Positions 43,667-52,548 of a stretch of DNA of 64,000 nucleotides are shown one piece after another (within the stretch, counting starts at the first letter, position 1; each line of letters begins with the position of its first letter). The position numbers and the translations under genes are program-made. The stretch comes from Rhizobium sp. FY34 (GTDB lineage Bacteria; Pseudomonadota; Alphaproteobacteria; Rhizobiales; Rhizobiaceae). The stretch lies in NCBI RefSeq assembly GCF_005222845.1, contig NZ_STFZ01000018.1:124001-188000 (forward strand), read 5' to 3'. Below the pieces are notes generated by a model. That model saw only the letters and a list, made by a program, of their open reading frames with translations, made no database searches and was not told the DNA's origin.

Positions 43667-45514
43667 GTGCTTCTTTCAGCCATGCTTTCGGAACAGACGG
43701 GTGGAGCAGTGACCCCCGTGCTTTCCGTTGAAAACCTGTCCACCTCCTTCCGCGTCAACGGCGAGTGGAAAACGGTCGTACGCGACATGAGCTTTTCCAT
43801 TGCGCCGCGCGAAACGGTTGCCATTGTCGGCGAGTCCGGCTCCGGCAAGAGCGTGACATCGCTGTCCATCATGCGGCTTTTGCCGCAACGCTCCAGCCGT
43901 ATCGAAGGCACAGTGATGCTGGGCGGTCGCAATCTTCTGGCTCTGCCGGAAGAGGAGATGCGCAAGGTTCGCGGCAATGACATTTCGATGATCTTCCAGG
44001 AGCCGATGACGAGCCTCAACCCGATCTTTCCGATCGGCAAGCAGATCGCCGAGGCACTGACGGTCCATCAGAACATTTCCTTTGCCGATGCCAAGACCGA
44101 GGTTCTGCGCCTTCTCGACAAGGTGCGCATCCCCAATGCCAAGGGCCGCTTCGACGAGTATCCGCACCAGTTCTCCGGCGGCATGCGCCAGCGCGTGATG
44201 ATTGCCATGGCGCTGGCCTCCAAGCCGAAGCTTCTGATTGCCGACGAACCGACGACCGCGCTCGACGTGACGATTCAGGGGCAGATCCTCGACCTGATCA
44301 AGGAATTGCAGGAAGAGGAGGGCATGGCCGTGCTCTTCATCACCCATGACATGGGCGTGGTGGCGGAAATCGCCGATCGCACCATCGTCATGTTCCGCGG
44401 CGATACGGTGGAAACCGGCGAGACGGCCGATATCTTCCACCGTGGCGAGCATCCCTATACGCGCGCGCTGCTGGCCGCCGTGCCGCGTCTCGGCTCGATG
44501 AAGGACCGCAAGCTGCCGCTGCGCTTTCCCATCATCGACATAAAGTCCGGTGAGGCACAGAATCTCGAAGAGGTGACCGATACGGTTGCCAAGGGCAAGA
44601 CGCCGATCCTCGAGGTCAAGGATCTGACGACCCGATTTGCCATTCGCTCCGGTATTTTCGGCCGCCAGACGGGCGCCGTGCATGCGGTGGAAAAGGTCTC
44701 GTTCAACCTGTTTGAAGGTGAAACCCTGTCGCTTGTCGGCGAATCCGGCTGTGGCAAATCCACCACCGGTCGCTCCGTGACGCGGCTCATTGAGCCGACC
44801 AGCGGCCAGGTGACGCTGGATGGCTATAATGTCATGAGCCTCGACCGGATGACGTTGCGCACCATGCGTCGCTCGATCCAGATGGTGTTCCAGGACCCGT
44901 TCGCCAGTCTCAATCCGCGCATGAGCGTCGGTTCGGCGGTCATGGAACCCTTCATCGAGCACAATCTCGGCTCCAAGAAAGATGCCCGCGACAAGGCCGC
45001 TGATCTGTTGAAGAAGGTCGGCTTGTCACCGGATATGATGCACCGTTATCCGCACGAGTTTTCCGGTGGCCAGCGCCAGCGCATCGCCATTGCCCGCTCG
45101 CTGATGCTCGATCCGAAGGTGATCGTGGCGGATGAAGCGGTATCCGCCCTCGACGTGTCGATCAAGGCGCAGGTCTGCAACCTGCTGATGGACCTGCAGC
45201 AGAGCCTGAACCTGGCCTATCTGTTCATCAGCCATGACATGGCAGTGGTCGAGCGGGTCAGCCATCGCGTCGCGGTGATGTATCTGGGCGAGATCGTCGA
45301 GATCGGCCCGCGCTCTGCCGTCTTCGACAATCCGCAGCATCCCTACACGAAAAAGCTGATGGCGGCTGTGCCGGTGCCGGACCCTTCGCGTCGCCGTATC
45401 AAGCGCAATCTGGCGGTCGATGAGATCAAGAGCCCCGTGCGGTCGGCCGGCTATGTGCCGCCGGTGCGCCAGTATCGCGAAGTGTCGGAAGGCCATCTGG
45501 TTCAGATGGACTAA
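43667..45514 (+). CDS. Fused DppD-DppF-type ABC ATPase (615 aa)
   Basis: Two complete ATPase domains in one chain. The first has Walker A GESGSGKS, signature FSGGMRQRV, Walker B LLIADEPTTALD. The second has GESGCGKS, FSGGQRQRI and VIVADEAVSALD. The second Walker B has Ala in place of the usual Pro after Glu, a common variant in this group. A GTG start at 43667 is backed by CAGGAG 7 bp upstream. It powers the permeases encoded divergently at 38444-40367. A strong terminator follows. Confidence 0.93.
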   Translation: MLLSAMLSEQTGGAVTPVLSVENLSTSFRVNGEWKTVVRDMSFSIAPRETVAIVGESGSGKSVTSLSIMRLLPQRSSRIEGTVMLGGRNLLALPEEEMRKVRGNDISMIFQEPMTSLNPIFPIGKQIAEALTVHQNISFADAKTEVLRLLDKVRIPNAKGRFDEYPHQFSGGMRQRVMIAMALASKPKLLIADEPTTALDVTIQGQILDLIKELQEEEGMAVLFITHDMGVVAEIADRTIVMFRGDTVETGETADIFHRGEHPYTRALLAAVPRLGSMKDRKLPLRFPIIDIKSGEAQNLEEVTDTVAKGKTPILEVKDLTTRFAIRSGIFGRQTGAVHAVEKVSFNLFEGETLSLVGESGCGKSTTGRSVTRLIEPTSGQVTLDGYNVMSLDRMTLRTMRRSIQMVFQDPFASLNPRMSVGSAVMEPFIEHNLGSKKDARDKAADLLKKVGLSPDMMHRYPHEFSGGQRQRIAIARSLMLDPKVIVADEAVSALDVSIKAQVCNLLMDLQQSLNLAYLFISHDMAVVERVSHRVAVMYLGEIVEIGPRSAVFDNPQHPYTKKLMAAVPVPDPSRRRIKRNLAVDEIKSPVRSAGYVPPVRQYREVSEGHLVQMD

Positions 45515-45539
45515 AACTCTCCAATACCTGCCTGACAGG

Positions 45540-45572
45540 AGCCGCGATGCCATTCCGCATCGCGGCTTTTTT
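45540..45572 (+). terminator. Rho-independent terminator
   Basis: An 11-bp perfect stem (AGCCGCGATGC and complement) with a 6-nt loop is followed by six T. It ends the M20-ATPase unit. Confidence 0.9.
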
Positions 45573-45674
45573 GTTCCTTGCGCGCCGCCTCAGCGTTCAA
45601 CCCTGTGGACAGAGGCGATGACTGTGCAGTCGCCGCCCTATCTCATGGCCATGCCGCTCGGTTAGACTGGTGCC

Positions 45675-46379
45675 ATGGACATGCCATTTGAACCGCTGGT
45701 GATATTCGATTGCGACGGCGTGCTGGTCGATAGCGAGCCGCTGTCGATCCGCGCTCTGATCGAGACGGTGGAAGCCTATGGCGGCAGGCTGGATGAGGCG
45801 GCGGCCTATCGTCAGTTTCTCGGTCGCAGCCTGACGCACATGGTCGCCGAGCTGCTCGCCAATTTCGGCATTGAGGCCGATGCGGGTTTTCTGGAGCGCA
45901 TGCGCATTGATCTCTATGCCCGTTTCGAGCGTGAATTGCAGCCTATCGCTGGCGTGGACCTGGCGGTGCGGACCATGCCCTGGCGCTGCTGCGTTGCCTC
46001 ATCCAGCCAGCTTGAGCGCATCCGTCTGTCGCTGCGGCTGACGGGTCTTGTCGATCTATTCGAGCCGAATATCTACAGCGCCAGCATGGTCGAGAATGGC
46101 AAGCCGGCGCCCGATCTTTTCCTGCATGCGGCGCGCGCCATGGGTGTTGAGCCCGCCCATTGCATCGTGGTGGAAGATAGCCCCGCCGGCATTCTGGCCG
46201 CTAAGCGGGCCGGCATGGCGGTGTTTGCCTTTACCGGCGGCGGCCATACGGACCGCGACGAGTATAGGCGGGAGATTGCCGAACTGGCACCCGACGTGAC
46301 CTTCAGCGCCATGGCCGATCTCATTGCCCATGTGGCGCGCTATGCCGAAGGCGGCAACGGCCTAAAGGCGAAGTCGTGA
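45675..46379 (+). CDS. HAD-superfamily hydrolase (234 aa)
   Basis: Haloacid dehalogenase fold of the beta-phosphoglucomutase/phosphatase subclass. Motif I is IFDCDGVLVDSE with both catalytic Asp, motif II is around VASSSQ, motif III Lys in GKPAPDLFLHA, and motif IV VVEDSPAGI. A sugar or nucleotide phosphate is the likely substrate; it is not defined further. It is a probable single gene with a terminator upstream. Confidence 0.88.
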   Translation: MDMPFEPLVIFDCDGVLVDSEPLSIRALIETVEAYGGRLDEAAAYRQFLGRSLTHMVAELLANFGIEADAGFLERMRIDLYARFERELQPIAGVDLAVRTMPWRCCVASSSQLERIRLSLRLTGLVDLFEPNIYSASMVENGKPAPDLFLHAARAMGVEPAHCIVVEDSPAGILAAKRAGMAVFAFTGGGHTDRDEYRREIAELAPDVTFSAMADLIAHVARYAEGGNGLKAKS

Positions 46380-46461
46380 TCCGGCATGCCGTGATGTGCT
46401 TGTGCAGCGCGGCATTGCCACCTACATCCTGCAGCAGAATATTTGGAGCTCCGTATTCCCG

Positions 46462-47208
46462 ATGATCCTTGCTGCTGCCCGCCAATCGCTTGCCAATCTC
46501 TTTGCGCCGGAAACACGCTCCGTGTTCTGGAAAGTGCTGGGCCTGACCATTCTCGTTTTGATCGGCCTGTGGTTCACGCTGCGTGGCGTCTTCATCGCCT
46601 ATGTCTGGCCCTATTTTGCCGAACTGTTGCCAAGCGTTCCGGATTGGGCCGGCTGGCTCACGTTCGTTTTTGCCATCATTGCCGGCATAGGCCTTGCCCT
46701 TCTTCTGGCGCTGTTGATTGCGCCGGTCACGGCGCTGATTGCCGGCCTGTTTCTCGATGATGTGGCCGAAGTGATCGAGAAGCGGGATTACCCGGCCGAT
46801 GCGCCGGGTCATTCCATGCCGATGGGCCGCGCTATCGTCGAATCGCTGCAGTTTCTCGGCGTGGTGCTCATCGGCAACCTGATTGCGCTGATGCTGCTTC
46901 TGGTGCCGGGCGTCAACCTGATCGCCTTCTTCCTCGTCAACGGCTATCTGCTGGGCCGGGAATTCTTCGAATTTGCCGCTATGCGCTTTCGCCCGCCGCA
47001 GGAAGCCAACGCGTTTCGCCGCAAGCACAAGGGCACCGTGTTTCTGGCCGGCCTGCTGATTGCCTGCTTCCTTGCCATTCCCTTCCTCAACCTGCTCACG
47101 CCGCTGTTTGCCGCCGGCCTGATGGTGCATCTGCACAAGGCGATCAGCGCGCGCGATCTGTCATTCGCCCGTGTCAACGGCTTCCGCGCTGGCGAATTGC
47201 GGGGGTAG
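46462..47208 (+). CDS. EI24/CysZ-like integral membrane protein (248 aa)
   Basis: Four hydrophobic segments (about 25-50, 68-100, 135-165, 195-230) and the NGYLLGREFFEFAAMRF motif typical of the EI24 domain family, which includes the sulfate channel CysZ. It is not next to the cys operon in this window (30 kb away). The ATG at 46462 fits the family N-terminus; an earlier in-frame start gives an unrelated extension. Its last 48 bp overlap the end of nth on the other strand. Confidence 0.78.
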   Translation: MILAAARQSLANLFAPETRSVFWKVLGLTILVLIGLWFTLRGVFIAYVWPYFAELLPSVPDWAGWLTFVFAIIAGIGLALLLALLIAPVTALIAGLFLDDVAEVIEKRDYPADAPGHSMPMGRAIVESLQFLGVVLIGNLIALMLLLVPGVNLIAFFLVNGYLLGREFFEFAAMRFRPPQEANAFRRKHKGTVFLAGLLIACFLAIPFLNLLTPLFAAGLMVHLHKAISARDLSFARVNGFRAGELRG

Positions 47209-47949
47209 TTCCACGAGAGGCGCCGGCACGTCACTGGTCTTGGCCGGACAGCGACAGAGATCGGCGATCACGCAAATCTCGCATTCGGGCCTGCGTGCCT
47301 TGCAGGTATAGCGCCCATGCAGGATCAGCCAGTGATGGGCGTGGAAAAGATAGGCTTTCGGGATCACCCTGACGAGATTGTCCTCGACACTGTCCGGCGT
47401 TGTGCCGGGCGCCATCTTGATGCGGTTGGCGATGCGAAAGACATGCGTATCAACCGCCATGGTCGGGATGCCGAAGGCCATGGACATGACTACATTGGCG
47501 GTTTTTCGCCCGACACCGGGAAGCCGCATCAGTTCCTCGCGCGTCTTTGGTACTTCGGATCCGAATTCGTCGATCAGCATCCGGCTAAGCGCAATGACAT
47601 TCTTGGCCTTGTTGCGGAAAAGCCCGATCGTTTTGATATGGGCGATGACGCCTTCTTCGCCGAGCGCCAGCATCTTTTCCGGCGTATCGGCAATCTGAAA
47701 CAGCGCCCGCGTTGCCCGGTTGACGCCGACATCGGTTGCCTGTGCTGACAAGGCCACCGCAACGACCAGCGTAAACGGGTTCACATGCTCCAGCTCACCC
47801 TTGGGCTCCGGTCGCTGCACGGCAAAGCGGCGAAAGATCTCTTCCAGCTCTGCCTTTGAATAGGCCGTGCGGGCATGCCTGCGGCTTCTCGCCGCGCCAT
47901 TTGACTTTTGTGAAGTTTGCATGTGGGATTGGGCCTTTGGAGTTGCCAT
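47161..47949 (-). CDS. nth: Endonuclease III (262 aa)
   Basis: DNA glycosylase/AP lyase for oxidised pyrimidines. The helix-hairpin-helix is LPGVGRKTANVV with catalytic Lys149; Asp167 lies in MAVDTHVFR. The 4Fe-4S ligands are Cys216, 223, 226 and 232 (C-x6-C-x2-C-x5-C). The N-terminal ~30 residues are a basic extension. ATG 47949 is used here; ATG 47922 is an alternative and would leave more room for a promoter, since the divergent DUF2244 gene begins at about 47959. The 3' end overlaps the EI24 gene by 48 bp. Confidence 0.93.
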   Translation of the reverse strand: MATPKAQSHMQTSQKSNGAARSRRHARTAYSKAELEEIFRRFAVQRPEPKGELEHVNPFTLVVAVALSAQATDVGVNRATRALFQIADTPEKMLALGEEGVIAHIKTIGLFRNKAKNVIALSRMLIDEFGSEVPKTREELMRLPGVGRKTANVVMSMAFGIPTMAVDTHVFRIANRIKMAPGTTPDSVEDNLVRVIPKAYLFHAHHWLILHGRYTCKARRPECEICVIADLCRCPAKTSDVPAPLVELPPQFASAEAVDTGE

Positions 47950-47958
47950 ATCGCTTCT

Positions 47959-48468
47959 ATGACAAGCCACAGGATGGAAGGCAACGTGGAGAAAGACGAC
48001 GAGCCGACGGTTTTTGCCGCCGAACTGACACCGCATCGCTCGCTGGGGCGGCAGGGGTTTCGCATCCTGCTTGCGCTGACCGGCATCTTCTGCCTGCTGC
48101 ACGGCATTTTCTTTTTCGTCACGGGCGCCTGGCCGGTGATGTTCTTCTTCGGTCTCGATTTCCTGCTGCTCTGGGGTGCCTTCTGGCTGAACTATCGTTC
48201 CGGTCGGGCGCGCGAGGAGGTGACAGTGTCGCGCACCAGTGTGTCCATCCGCAAGATTTCGCCGGCGGGCCAGATGGTGGAGCATCGCTTCAATCCCTTC
48301 TGGGCACGCTTTCGGGTGCGCCGTCACCAGGAGTTCGGCATTACCTCGATGCATGTGACGGGCGAGGGGCGGTTGACCGATGTCGGCTCCTTCCTCAATC
48401 CCGATGATCGCGAGAGTTTCGCCAAGGCGTTTCGTGGCGCGCTGGCAATGGTGAAGCGGCGGATTTGA
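47959..48468 (+). CDS. DUF2244 membrane protein (169 aa)
   Basis: Matches the DUF2244 layout: an N-terminal segment (FAAELTPHRSLGRQGFRILL), two adjacent membrane helices (about 37-80), then a soluble part with VSRTSVSIRK and a C-terminal GSFLNPDDRESFAKAF. Function unknown; members are inner-membrane proteins often near nth in rhizobia. The start is uncertain: ATG 47959, ATG 47974 or GTG 47986 (with GGAAGG) are all in frame. Confidence 0.8.
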   Translation: MTSHRMEGNVEKDDEPTVFAAELTPHRSLGRQGFRILLALTGIFCLLHGIFFFVTGAWPVMFFFGLDFLLLWGAFWLNYRSGRAREEVTVSRTSVSIRKISPAGQMVEHRFNPFWARFRVRRHQEFGITSMHVTGEGRLTDVGSFLNPDDRESFAKAFRGALAMVKRRI

Positions 48469-48482
48469 CACTGCTGGGTTAA

Positions 48483-48560
48483 CCCCCTCTGGCCTGCCGG
48501 ACTACCGGGGTTGAGCCGCCGGTCTCAACCCGTCCTTCGGACCCCCCACAAGGGGGGAGA
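48483..48560 (+). repeat. Intergenic mosaic palindrome, copy D
   Basis: Carries CCCCCTCTGGCCTGCCGG, then ACCGGGGTTGAGC, then a CCCCCCACAAGGGGGGAGA hairpin. Blocks are arranged differently from copy B but made of the same pieces, a mosaic pattern. Confidence 0.6.
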
Positions 48561-48660
48561 CAACAAGGCGCCGGGGCAATTCCCGACCGGATAGTTCCAA
48601 AGCGTGATGATGCGCTCTTTTTGCATAAGGCTTTTGGTCGAGAGGGCGTGCTTCCTGCGT

Positions 48661-48701
48661 TCTCCCCCCTTGTGGGGGAGATGGCGGCAGCCAGAGGGGG
48701 T
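48661..48701 (-). repeat. Intergenic mosaic palindrome, copy E (inverted)
   Basis: TCTCCCCCCTTGTGG followed by GGGGAGATGGCGGCAGCCAG. Apart from the last bases it matches the right arm of the element at 16413-16477. It lies 100 bp from copy D in opposite orientation. Confidence 0.65.
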
Positions 48702-48775
48702 ATTCCAAACTGCCACGCAAGAATCGGGTGGTGTCTGCCGCTCGCCCATGCTGAATTGATCCTCCTCAAGAGGAC

Positions 48776-49666
48776 ATGGCCATGAACGTCTTTTCGCCCG
48801 CACCCGGTTCCGCCACCGACATGACGCCGCAGGGCGATGATTATGCCGTGGTCAAGCAGGTGATTGAACTGATCACGCTTGATTATCGCGCGCAGCCCTC
48901 GCTCGAGCATATCGCGGCAGAACTCGGTCGGTCGCCGACGCAGTTGCAGAAAGTGTTTACCCGCTGGGCCGGGCTTTCACCCAAGGCCTTCCTGCAGGCG
49001 GTAACGCTTGATCATGCCAAACGCCTGCTGGGGCACGAGCAATTGCCGCTTCTGGAAACATCCTATGAAATCGGTCTGTCCGGTCCCGGCCGCCTGCATG
49101 ATCTCTTCGTCACCCATGAGGCGATGAGCCCCGGCGAATGGAAGGCGAAGGGCGGCGGCCTGACCATCCGCTACGGTTTCCATGCCTCGCCCTTCGGTCT
49201 GGCGCTCGTCATGGCGACCGATCGGGGATTGGCCGGCCTTGCCTTTGCCGATGACGAGGGTGGCCGCGACGCCTGTTTTGAGGATATGGCGAAACGCTGG
49301 CCGAATGCCTCCTATATCGAGGACAGCGTCTCAACCGCACCCTATGTGGACCGCGCCTTCGATGCCGGACGCTGGTGCGCCGAAGAGCCCTTGCGCGTCG
49401 TTCTGATCGGTTCCGATTTCCAGGTGCGCGTCTGGCAGAGCCTTTTGAAGATCCCGTTCGGCAAGGCTGTCACCTATTCGGATGTGGCGCGCGATATCGG
49501 CCAGCCGACCGCCAGTCGCGCGGTGGGTGCCGCCATTGGTCGCAATCCGATTTCCTTCGTGGTTCCCTGCCACCGGGCGCTGGGCAAGAGCGGCGCTCTG
49601 ACCGGCTATCACTGGGGGCTGACCCGCAAGCGGGCAATCCTTGGCTGGGAGGCGGGCAAGGCGTGA
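48776..49666 (+). CDS. AraC-type HTH fused to O6-methylguanine-DNA methyltransferase (296 aa)
   Basis: Residues 22-125 are an AraC-like helix-turn-helix domain (PSLEHIAAELGRSPTQLQKV). Residues 130-295 are the methyltransferase, with the acceptor Cys265 in VVPCHRALG and the upstream IPFGKAVTYSDVA. It repairs O6-alkylguanine by transferring the alkyl group to itself. Compared with Ada, the N-terminal methylphosphotriester domain with its four zinc Cys is absent, so the usual Ada switch cannot operate. ATG 48776 lies close to its AGAGGA site; ATG 48782 is better spaced. Confidence 0.9.
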   Translation: MAMNVFSPAPGSATDMTPQGDDYAVVKQVIELITLDYRAQPSLEHIAAELGRSPTQLQKVFTRWAGLSPKAFLQAVTLDHAKRLLGHEQLPLLETSYEIGLSGPGRLHDLFVTHEAMSPGEWKAKGGGLTIRYGFHASPFGLALVMATDRGLAGLAFADDEGGRDACFEDMAKRWPNASYIEDSVSTAPYVDRAFDAGRWCAEEPLRVVLIGSDFQVRVWQSLLKIPFGKAVTYSDVARDIGQPTASRAVGAAIGRNPISFVVPCHRALGKSGALTGYHWGLTRKRAILGWEAGKA

Positions 49667-49729
49667 TGGGGGCCTCTTGGCAGTCTGGGTCAATGTGCCG
49701 TACAATCATTCTGCAAGTGGAGACATGCC

Positions 49730-50035
49730 ATGCCCAGTCATAAGGTTGTGTTGACAGACTACCATCAGGATATGATCGACCGCTTGGTTAAGTCGGGCCG
49801 TTTTGAGAACCCGAACGAGGTTCTGTATGAAGGGCTGCGGCTGGTGGAGCAGATGGAAGAATTGGACGCCGCTAAGTTGCAAGCCCTTAGAGAGGCGGCC
49901 CGTGTCGGTTTCGCCGATCTGGATGAAGGCCGATTTACCGATGTTGCGGCGGATGATCTTGAGGAGCATATCGCCAGATTGGGTGAGAGCGCACTAGAGA
50001 CCGTGCGGCGGACCGGCGCGAAGGGCAATGGCTGA
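49730..50035 (+). CDS. ParD-type antitoxin, ribbon-helix-helix (101 aa)
   Basis: The N-terminal 45 residues fit the RHH DNA-binding fold of ParD/CopG antitoxins (KVVLTDYHQDMIDRLVKSGR, then NEVLYEGLRLVEQ). The acidic C-terminus is expected to bind the toxin. It overlaps the toxin gene by 8 bp, the normal layout of a type II module. It should repress its own promoter. Confidence 0.85.
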   Translation: MPSHKVVLTDYHQDMIDRLVKSGRFENPNEVLYEGLRLVEQMEELDAAKLQALREAARVGFADLDEGRFTDVAADDLEEHIARLGESALETVRRTGAKGNG

Positions 50036-50396
50036 CGTTCGTTTATCGCATGCGGCCGATGCAGACATTCGTAACATTCTCTTCAAAACCCACGAAGACT
50101 TTGGGTACGACGCGTATCTGAGGTACCGACGTCTCATAGCAACCGCTCTTCGAGACCTTGCTCTTGATTGTCGCAGACCCGGTAGCGTCCTTCGGGAGGA
50201 TATAGCGCCCGATGTTTGCTGCTATCATCTCCGACACAGCCGCGAACGTGCGCGTACTGAAAGCGGTATCGTGCGCAGGCCCCGTCACCTGATTCTGTTT
50301 CGGCAATTCCGACCAGAACTCATCGGTGTTGGCCGCATCTTGCACGACGCGATGGAGGTCAGCCGACATTTGCCTTTGGACTTTGGTGATCTGTGA
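50028..50396 (+). CDS. ParE/RelE-family toxin (122 aa)
   Basis: The N-terminus VRLSHAADADIRNILFKTHE is typical of ParE (beta strand, then two helices). The central region has LRDLALDCRRPGSVLREDI, and ILFRQF plus GVGRILHDAM end the fold. At 122 aa it is longer than the usual 95-100, with an insertion around RHSRERARTESGIVRRP. ParE toxins poison DNA gyrase, but RelE-like mRNA cleavage cannot be excluded. Confidence 0.83.
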   Translation: MADVRLSHAADADIRNILFKTHEDFGYDAYLRYRRLIATALRDLALDCRRPGSVLREDIAPDVCCYHLRHSRERARTESGIVRRPRHLILFRQFRPELIGVGRILHDAMEVSRHLPLDFGDL

Positions 50397-50405
50397 GGCT
50401 TAAAG

Positions 50406-51398
50406 CTAAATTTCCGCCAACCCCAGCAATTCCCGTGCCGCCGCCTCGTCGGTAATCAGCGTGTTGCAGCCGATGCGGCGGATAGTGGCGCGGATGGCTT
50501 TGGCCCGGTGCGCGCCGCCGGAGGAGAGCACGATATGCTTTGCCTTTTTCAGTGTATCGAGATCGACCGACATCACCCGTTCATTGATCGGGTGGTCGAT
50601 GGTGCGGCCGTCGGCATCGAGAAAGTTGAACATGGTGTCGCAGACGCAGCCGGCCGCCACCAGTTCCTCAAGCGTTGCGTGGCTGATGAACCCTTCCGAC
50701 AGGGACGTCGAGTGCGGGCCTATATCGCCGCAGGAGACGATGGCGAGGTCGAGGTTTTCGGCCAGATCATAGAGCGTCTTCAGCCCGCATTCCTCGATCA
50801 GCGCCCGCTTGGTGGCCACCGAATCCACCAGAAGGGGGGCAAGGAACATGTAGCATTCGGCGCCGAGCTGGCTTGCAAGCCGCCAGGTATAGTCGATTGG
50901 GTTCGTCTGGTGGACGGCCACAATGCCGCCGAGCAGCGAGACGACCTTGCAGTTTTCCCGCCGGGGCGGGCGAAAGCCGGAGAGCGATGCGGTCATGGTG
51001 CGGCCCCAACCGACGCCGATGGTCATGTCATTCGTCACCACTTCGGTGAGGAATTGCCCGAGTGCCAGGCCAACGGCTTTGGCAATCGCACCGGCATCAG
51101 AACCGGCCGGTGAGGGCACGACGACGGCCTCATCCAGCCCATAGGCCTTTTCCAGCTTCACGGCCAGTTCGACGCAATCATCGATGCCTTCGCTGATCCA
51201 GATCTGCACTTCGGCGCGCTTCACCGCCTCGTCCAGCATGCGGATGACGGTCGAGCGGCTGATGCCGAGCTTTTCCGCCACATCCTTCTGCGTCAGACCC
51301 TGGTTGTAATAGAGCCAGGCGGCGCGCAGGCGCAAGGATGCCGCTTCCGAGTAGGCGATATGGGTTTCGCGTCTGAGTTTCGCCAAGGCGGCGACCAT
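50406..51398 (-). CDS. SorC/DeoR-family sugar-binding regulator (330 aa)
   Basis: An N-terminal helix-turn-helix (YYNQGLTQKDVAEKLGISRS) is followed by a sugar-phosphate-binding domain (MTIGVGWGRTMTASLSG, VVSLLGGIVAV, LAIVSCGDIG). Such proteins sense phosphorylated sugars. It is divergent from transaldolase (168-bp gap), so a pentose- or sedoheptulose-phosphate effector is plausible (inference). ATG 51398 is chosen, though AAGAAGG lies very close; a TTG at 51452 gives a longer form. Confidence 0.85.
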   Translation of the reverse strand: MVAALAKLRRETHIAYSEAASLRLRAAWLYYNQGLTQKDVAEKLGISRSTVIRMLDEAVKRAEVQIWISEGIDDCVELAVKLEKAYGLDEAVVVPSPAGSDAGAIAKAVGLALGQFLTEVVTNDMTIGVGWGRTMTASLSGFRPPRRENCKVVSLLGGIVAVHQTNPIDYTWRLASQLGAECYMFLAPLLVDSVATKRALIEECGLKTLYDLAENLDLAIVSCGDIGPHSTSLSEGFISHATLEELVAAGCVCDTMFNFLDADGRTIDHPINERVMSVDLDTLKKAKHIVLSSGGAHRAKAIRATIRRIGCNTLITDEAAARELLGLAEI

Positions 51399-51565
51399 CC
51401 TTCTTGCTTGCTGGTTGGTTGTGACTATCCGGCTGCGTGAAACAAATGTCAAATCGGATCGGCAAATGTCCTTGACATTTCACCGGTCGAGCGCAGATAT
51501 GGTGCGTAATGGAGAATGAAATTTCTCCGACCATTTTTACCAAAAACACCCGAGGAAAGATCCGC

Positions 51566-52525
51566 ATGGCCTCCAAACTCGAACAGCTCCGTTCCATGAC
51601 CACGGTTGTTGCTGATACCGGCGATATCGAGGCCGTTGCGCGCCTGAAGCCGGTGGATTGTACCACCAATCCGACGATCGTTCTGAAGGCGCTGGGTACA
51701 CCCATGTTTGCCGACGACGTCAAGGAAGCCGTTGCCTGGGGCCGAAAGCAGGCCGGTGGCGAAGATGCGGTGATTTCGGCGGTTGCCGATCGTCTGGCGA
51801 TTTCGGTTGGCGCTGCTTTGTCGAAACTGGTGCCGGGTCGCGTCTCGACCGAAGTGGATGCCGACCTGTCCTTCGATACCGAAGCCTCCATCAAGAAGGC
51901 GCATGGCATCATCGCCGCCTACAAGGAGCGCGGCATCGAGCGTGACCGGATCCTGATCAAGCTTGCTTCCACGTGGGAAGGCATCAAGGCTGCCGAAGTG
52001 CTGCAGACGGAAGGCATTGATTGCAATCTGACGCTGCTCTTCTCCAAGGCCCAGGCGGTTGCCTGCGCTGATGCCAAGGCCTTCCTCATCTCGCCTTTCG
52101 TCGGGCGTATTCTCGACTGGTACAAGAAATCGACGGGTGAGGACTACACGTCCGAGACCGATCCGGGCGTCGTGTCGGTGCGCCAGATCTACAATTATTA
52201 CAAGGCGAACGGCATCGAAACGATCGTCATGGGCGCGTCCTTCCGCAATGCCGGCGAAATCGAAGCGCTGGCCGGTTGCGACCGCTTGACGATCAGCCCG
52301 GCGCTGCTGGATGAACTTGACAAGGATCAGGGCACGCTGGTCCGCAAGCTTTCGCCCGACAACATTACCGAGGATGCCTTCCTGCCGATCGACGAGAAGA
52401 CGTTCCGCTGGATGCTGAACGAGGATGCCATGGCGACCGAAAAGCTGTCGGAAGGTATTCGCGCCTTTGCCAAGGATCTGGTTGCGCTGCGCGCCATGGT
52501 GAAGAAGGAATTGGCTGCCGCCTGA
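51566..52525 (+). CDS. tal: Transaldolase (319 aa)
   Basis: TalB-type enzyme of the non-oxidative pentose phosphate pathway, moving a three-carbon unit between sedoheptulose-7-phosphate and glyceraldehyde-3-phosphate. Schiff-base Lys132 lies in [11 protein letters not shown]; other marks are [10 protein letters not shown] and [11 protein letters not shown]. Length matches E. coli TalB closely. The start ATG 51566 is preceded by GAGGAAAGA. It has a terminator 23 bp after the stop. Confidence 0.95.
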   Translation: MASKLEQLRSMTTVVADTGDIEAVARLKPVDCTTNPTIVLKALGTPMFADDVKEAVAWGRKQAGGEDAVISAVADRLAISVGAALSKLVPGRVSTEVDADLSFDTEASIKKAHGIIAAYKERGIERDRILIKLASTWEGIKAAEVLQTEGIDCNLTLLFSKAQAVACADAKAFLISPFVGRILDWYKKSTGEDYTSETDPGVVSVRQIYNYYKANGIETIVMGASFRNAGEIEALAGCDRLTISPALLDELDKDQGTLVRKLSPDNITEDAFLPIDEKTFRWMLNEDAMATEKLSEGIRAFAKDLVALRAMVKKELAAA

Positions 52526-52548
52526 CCTCCGCGGCAGTCATCAACAAG

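Noticed and set aside
48483..48701. Repeats resembling a short CRISPR array
   Set aside because: Units are palindromic mosaics in opposite orientation with irregular spacing, and no cas genes are present.
49730..50396. Toxin-antitoxin pair as evidence for a genomic island
   Set aside because: No integrase, tRNA border or clear change in base composition around it.
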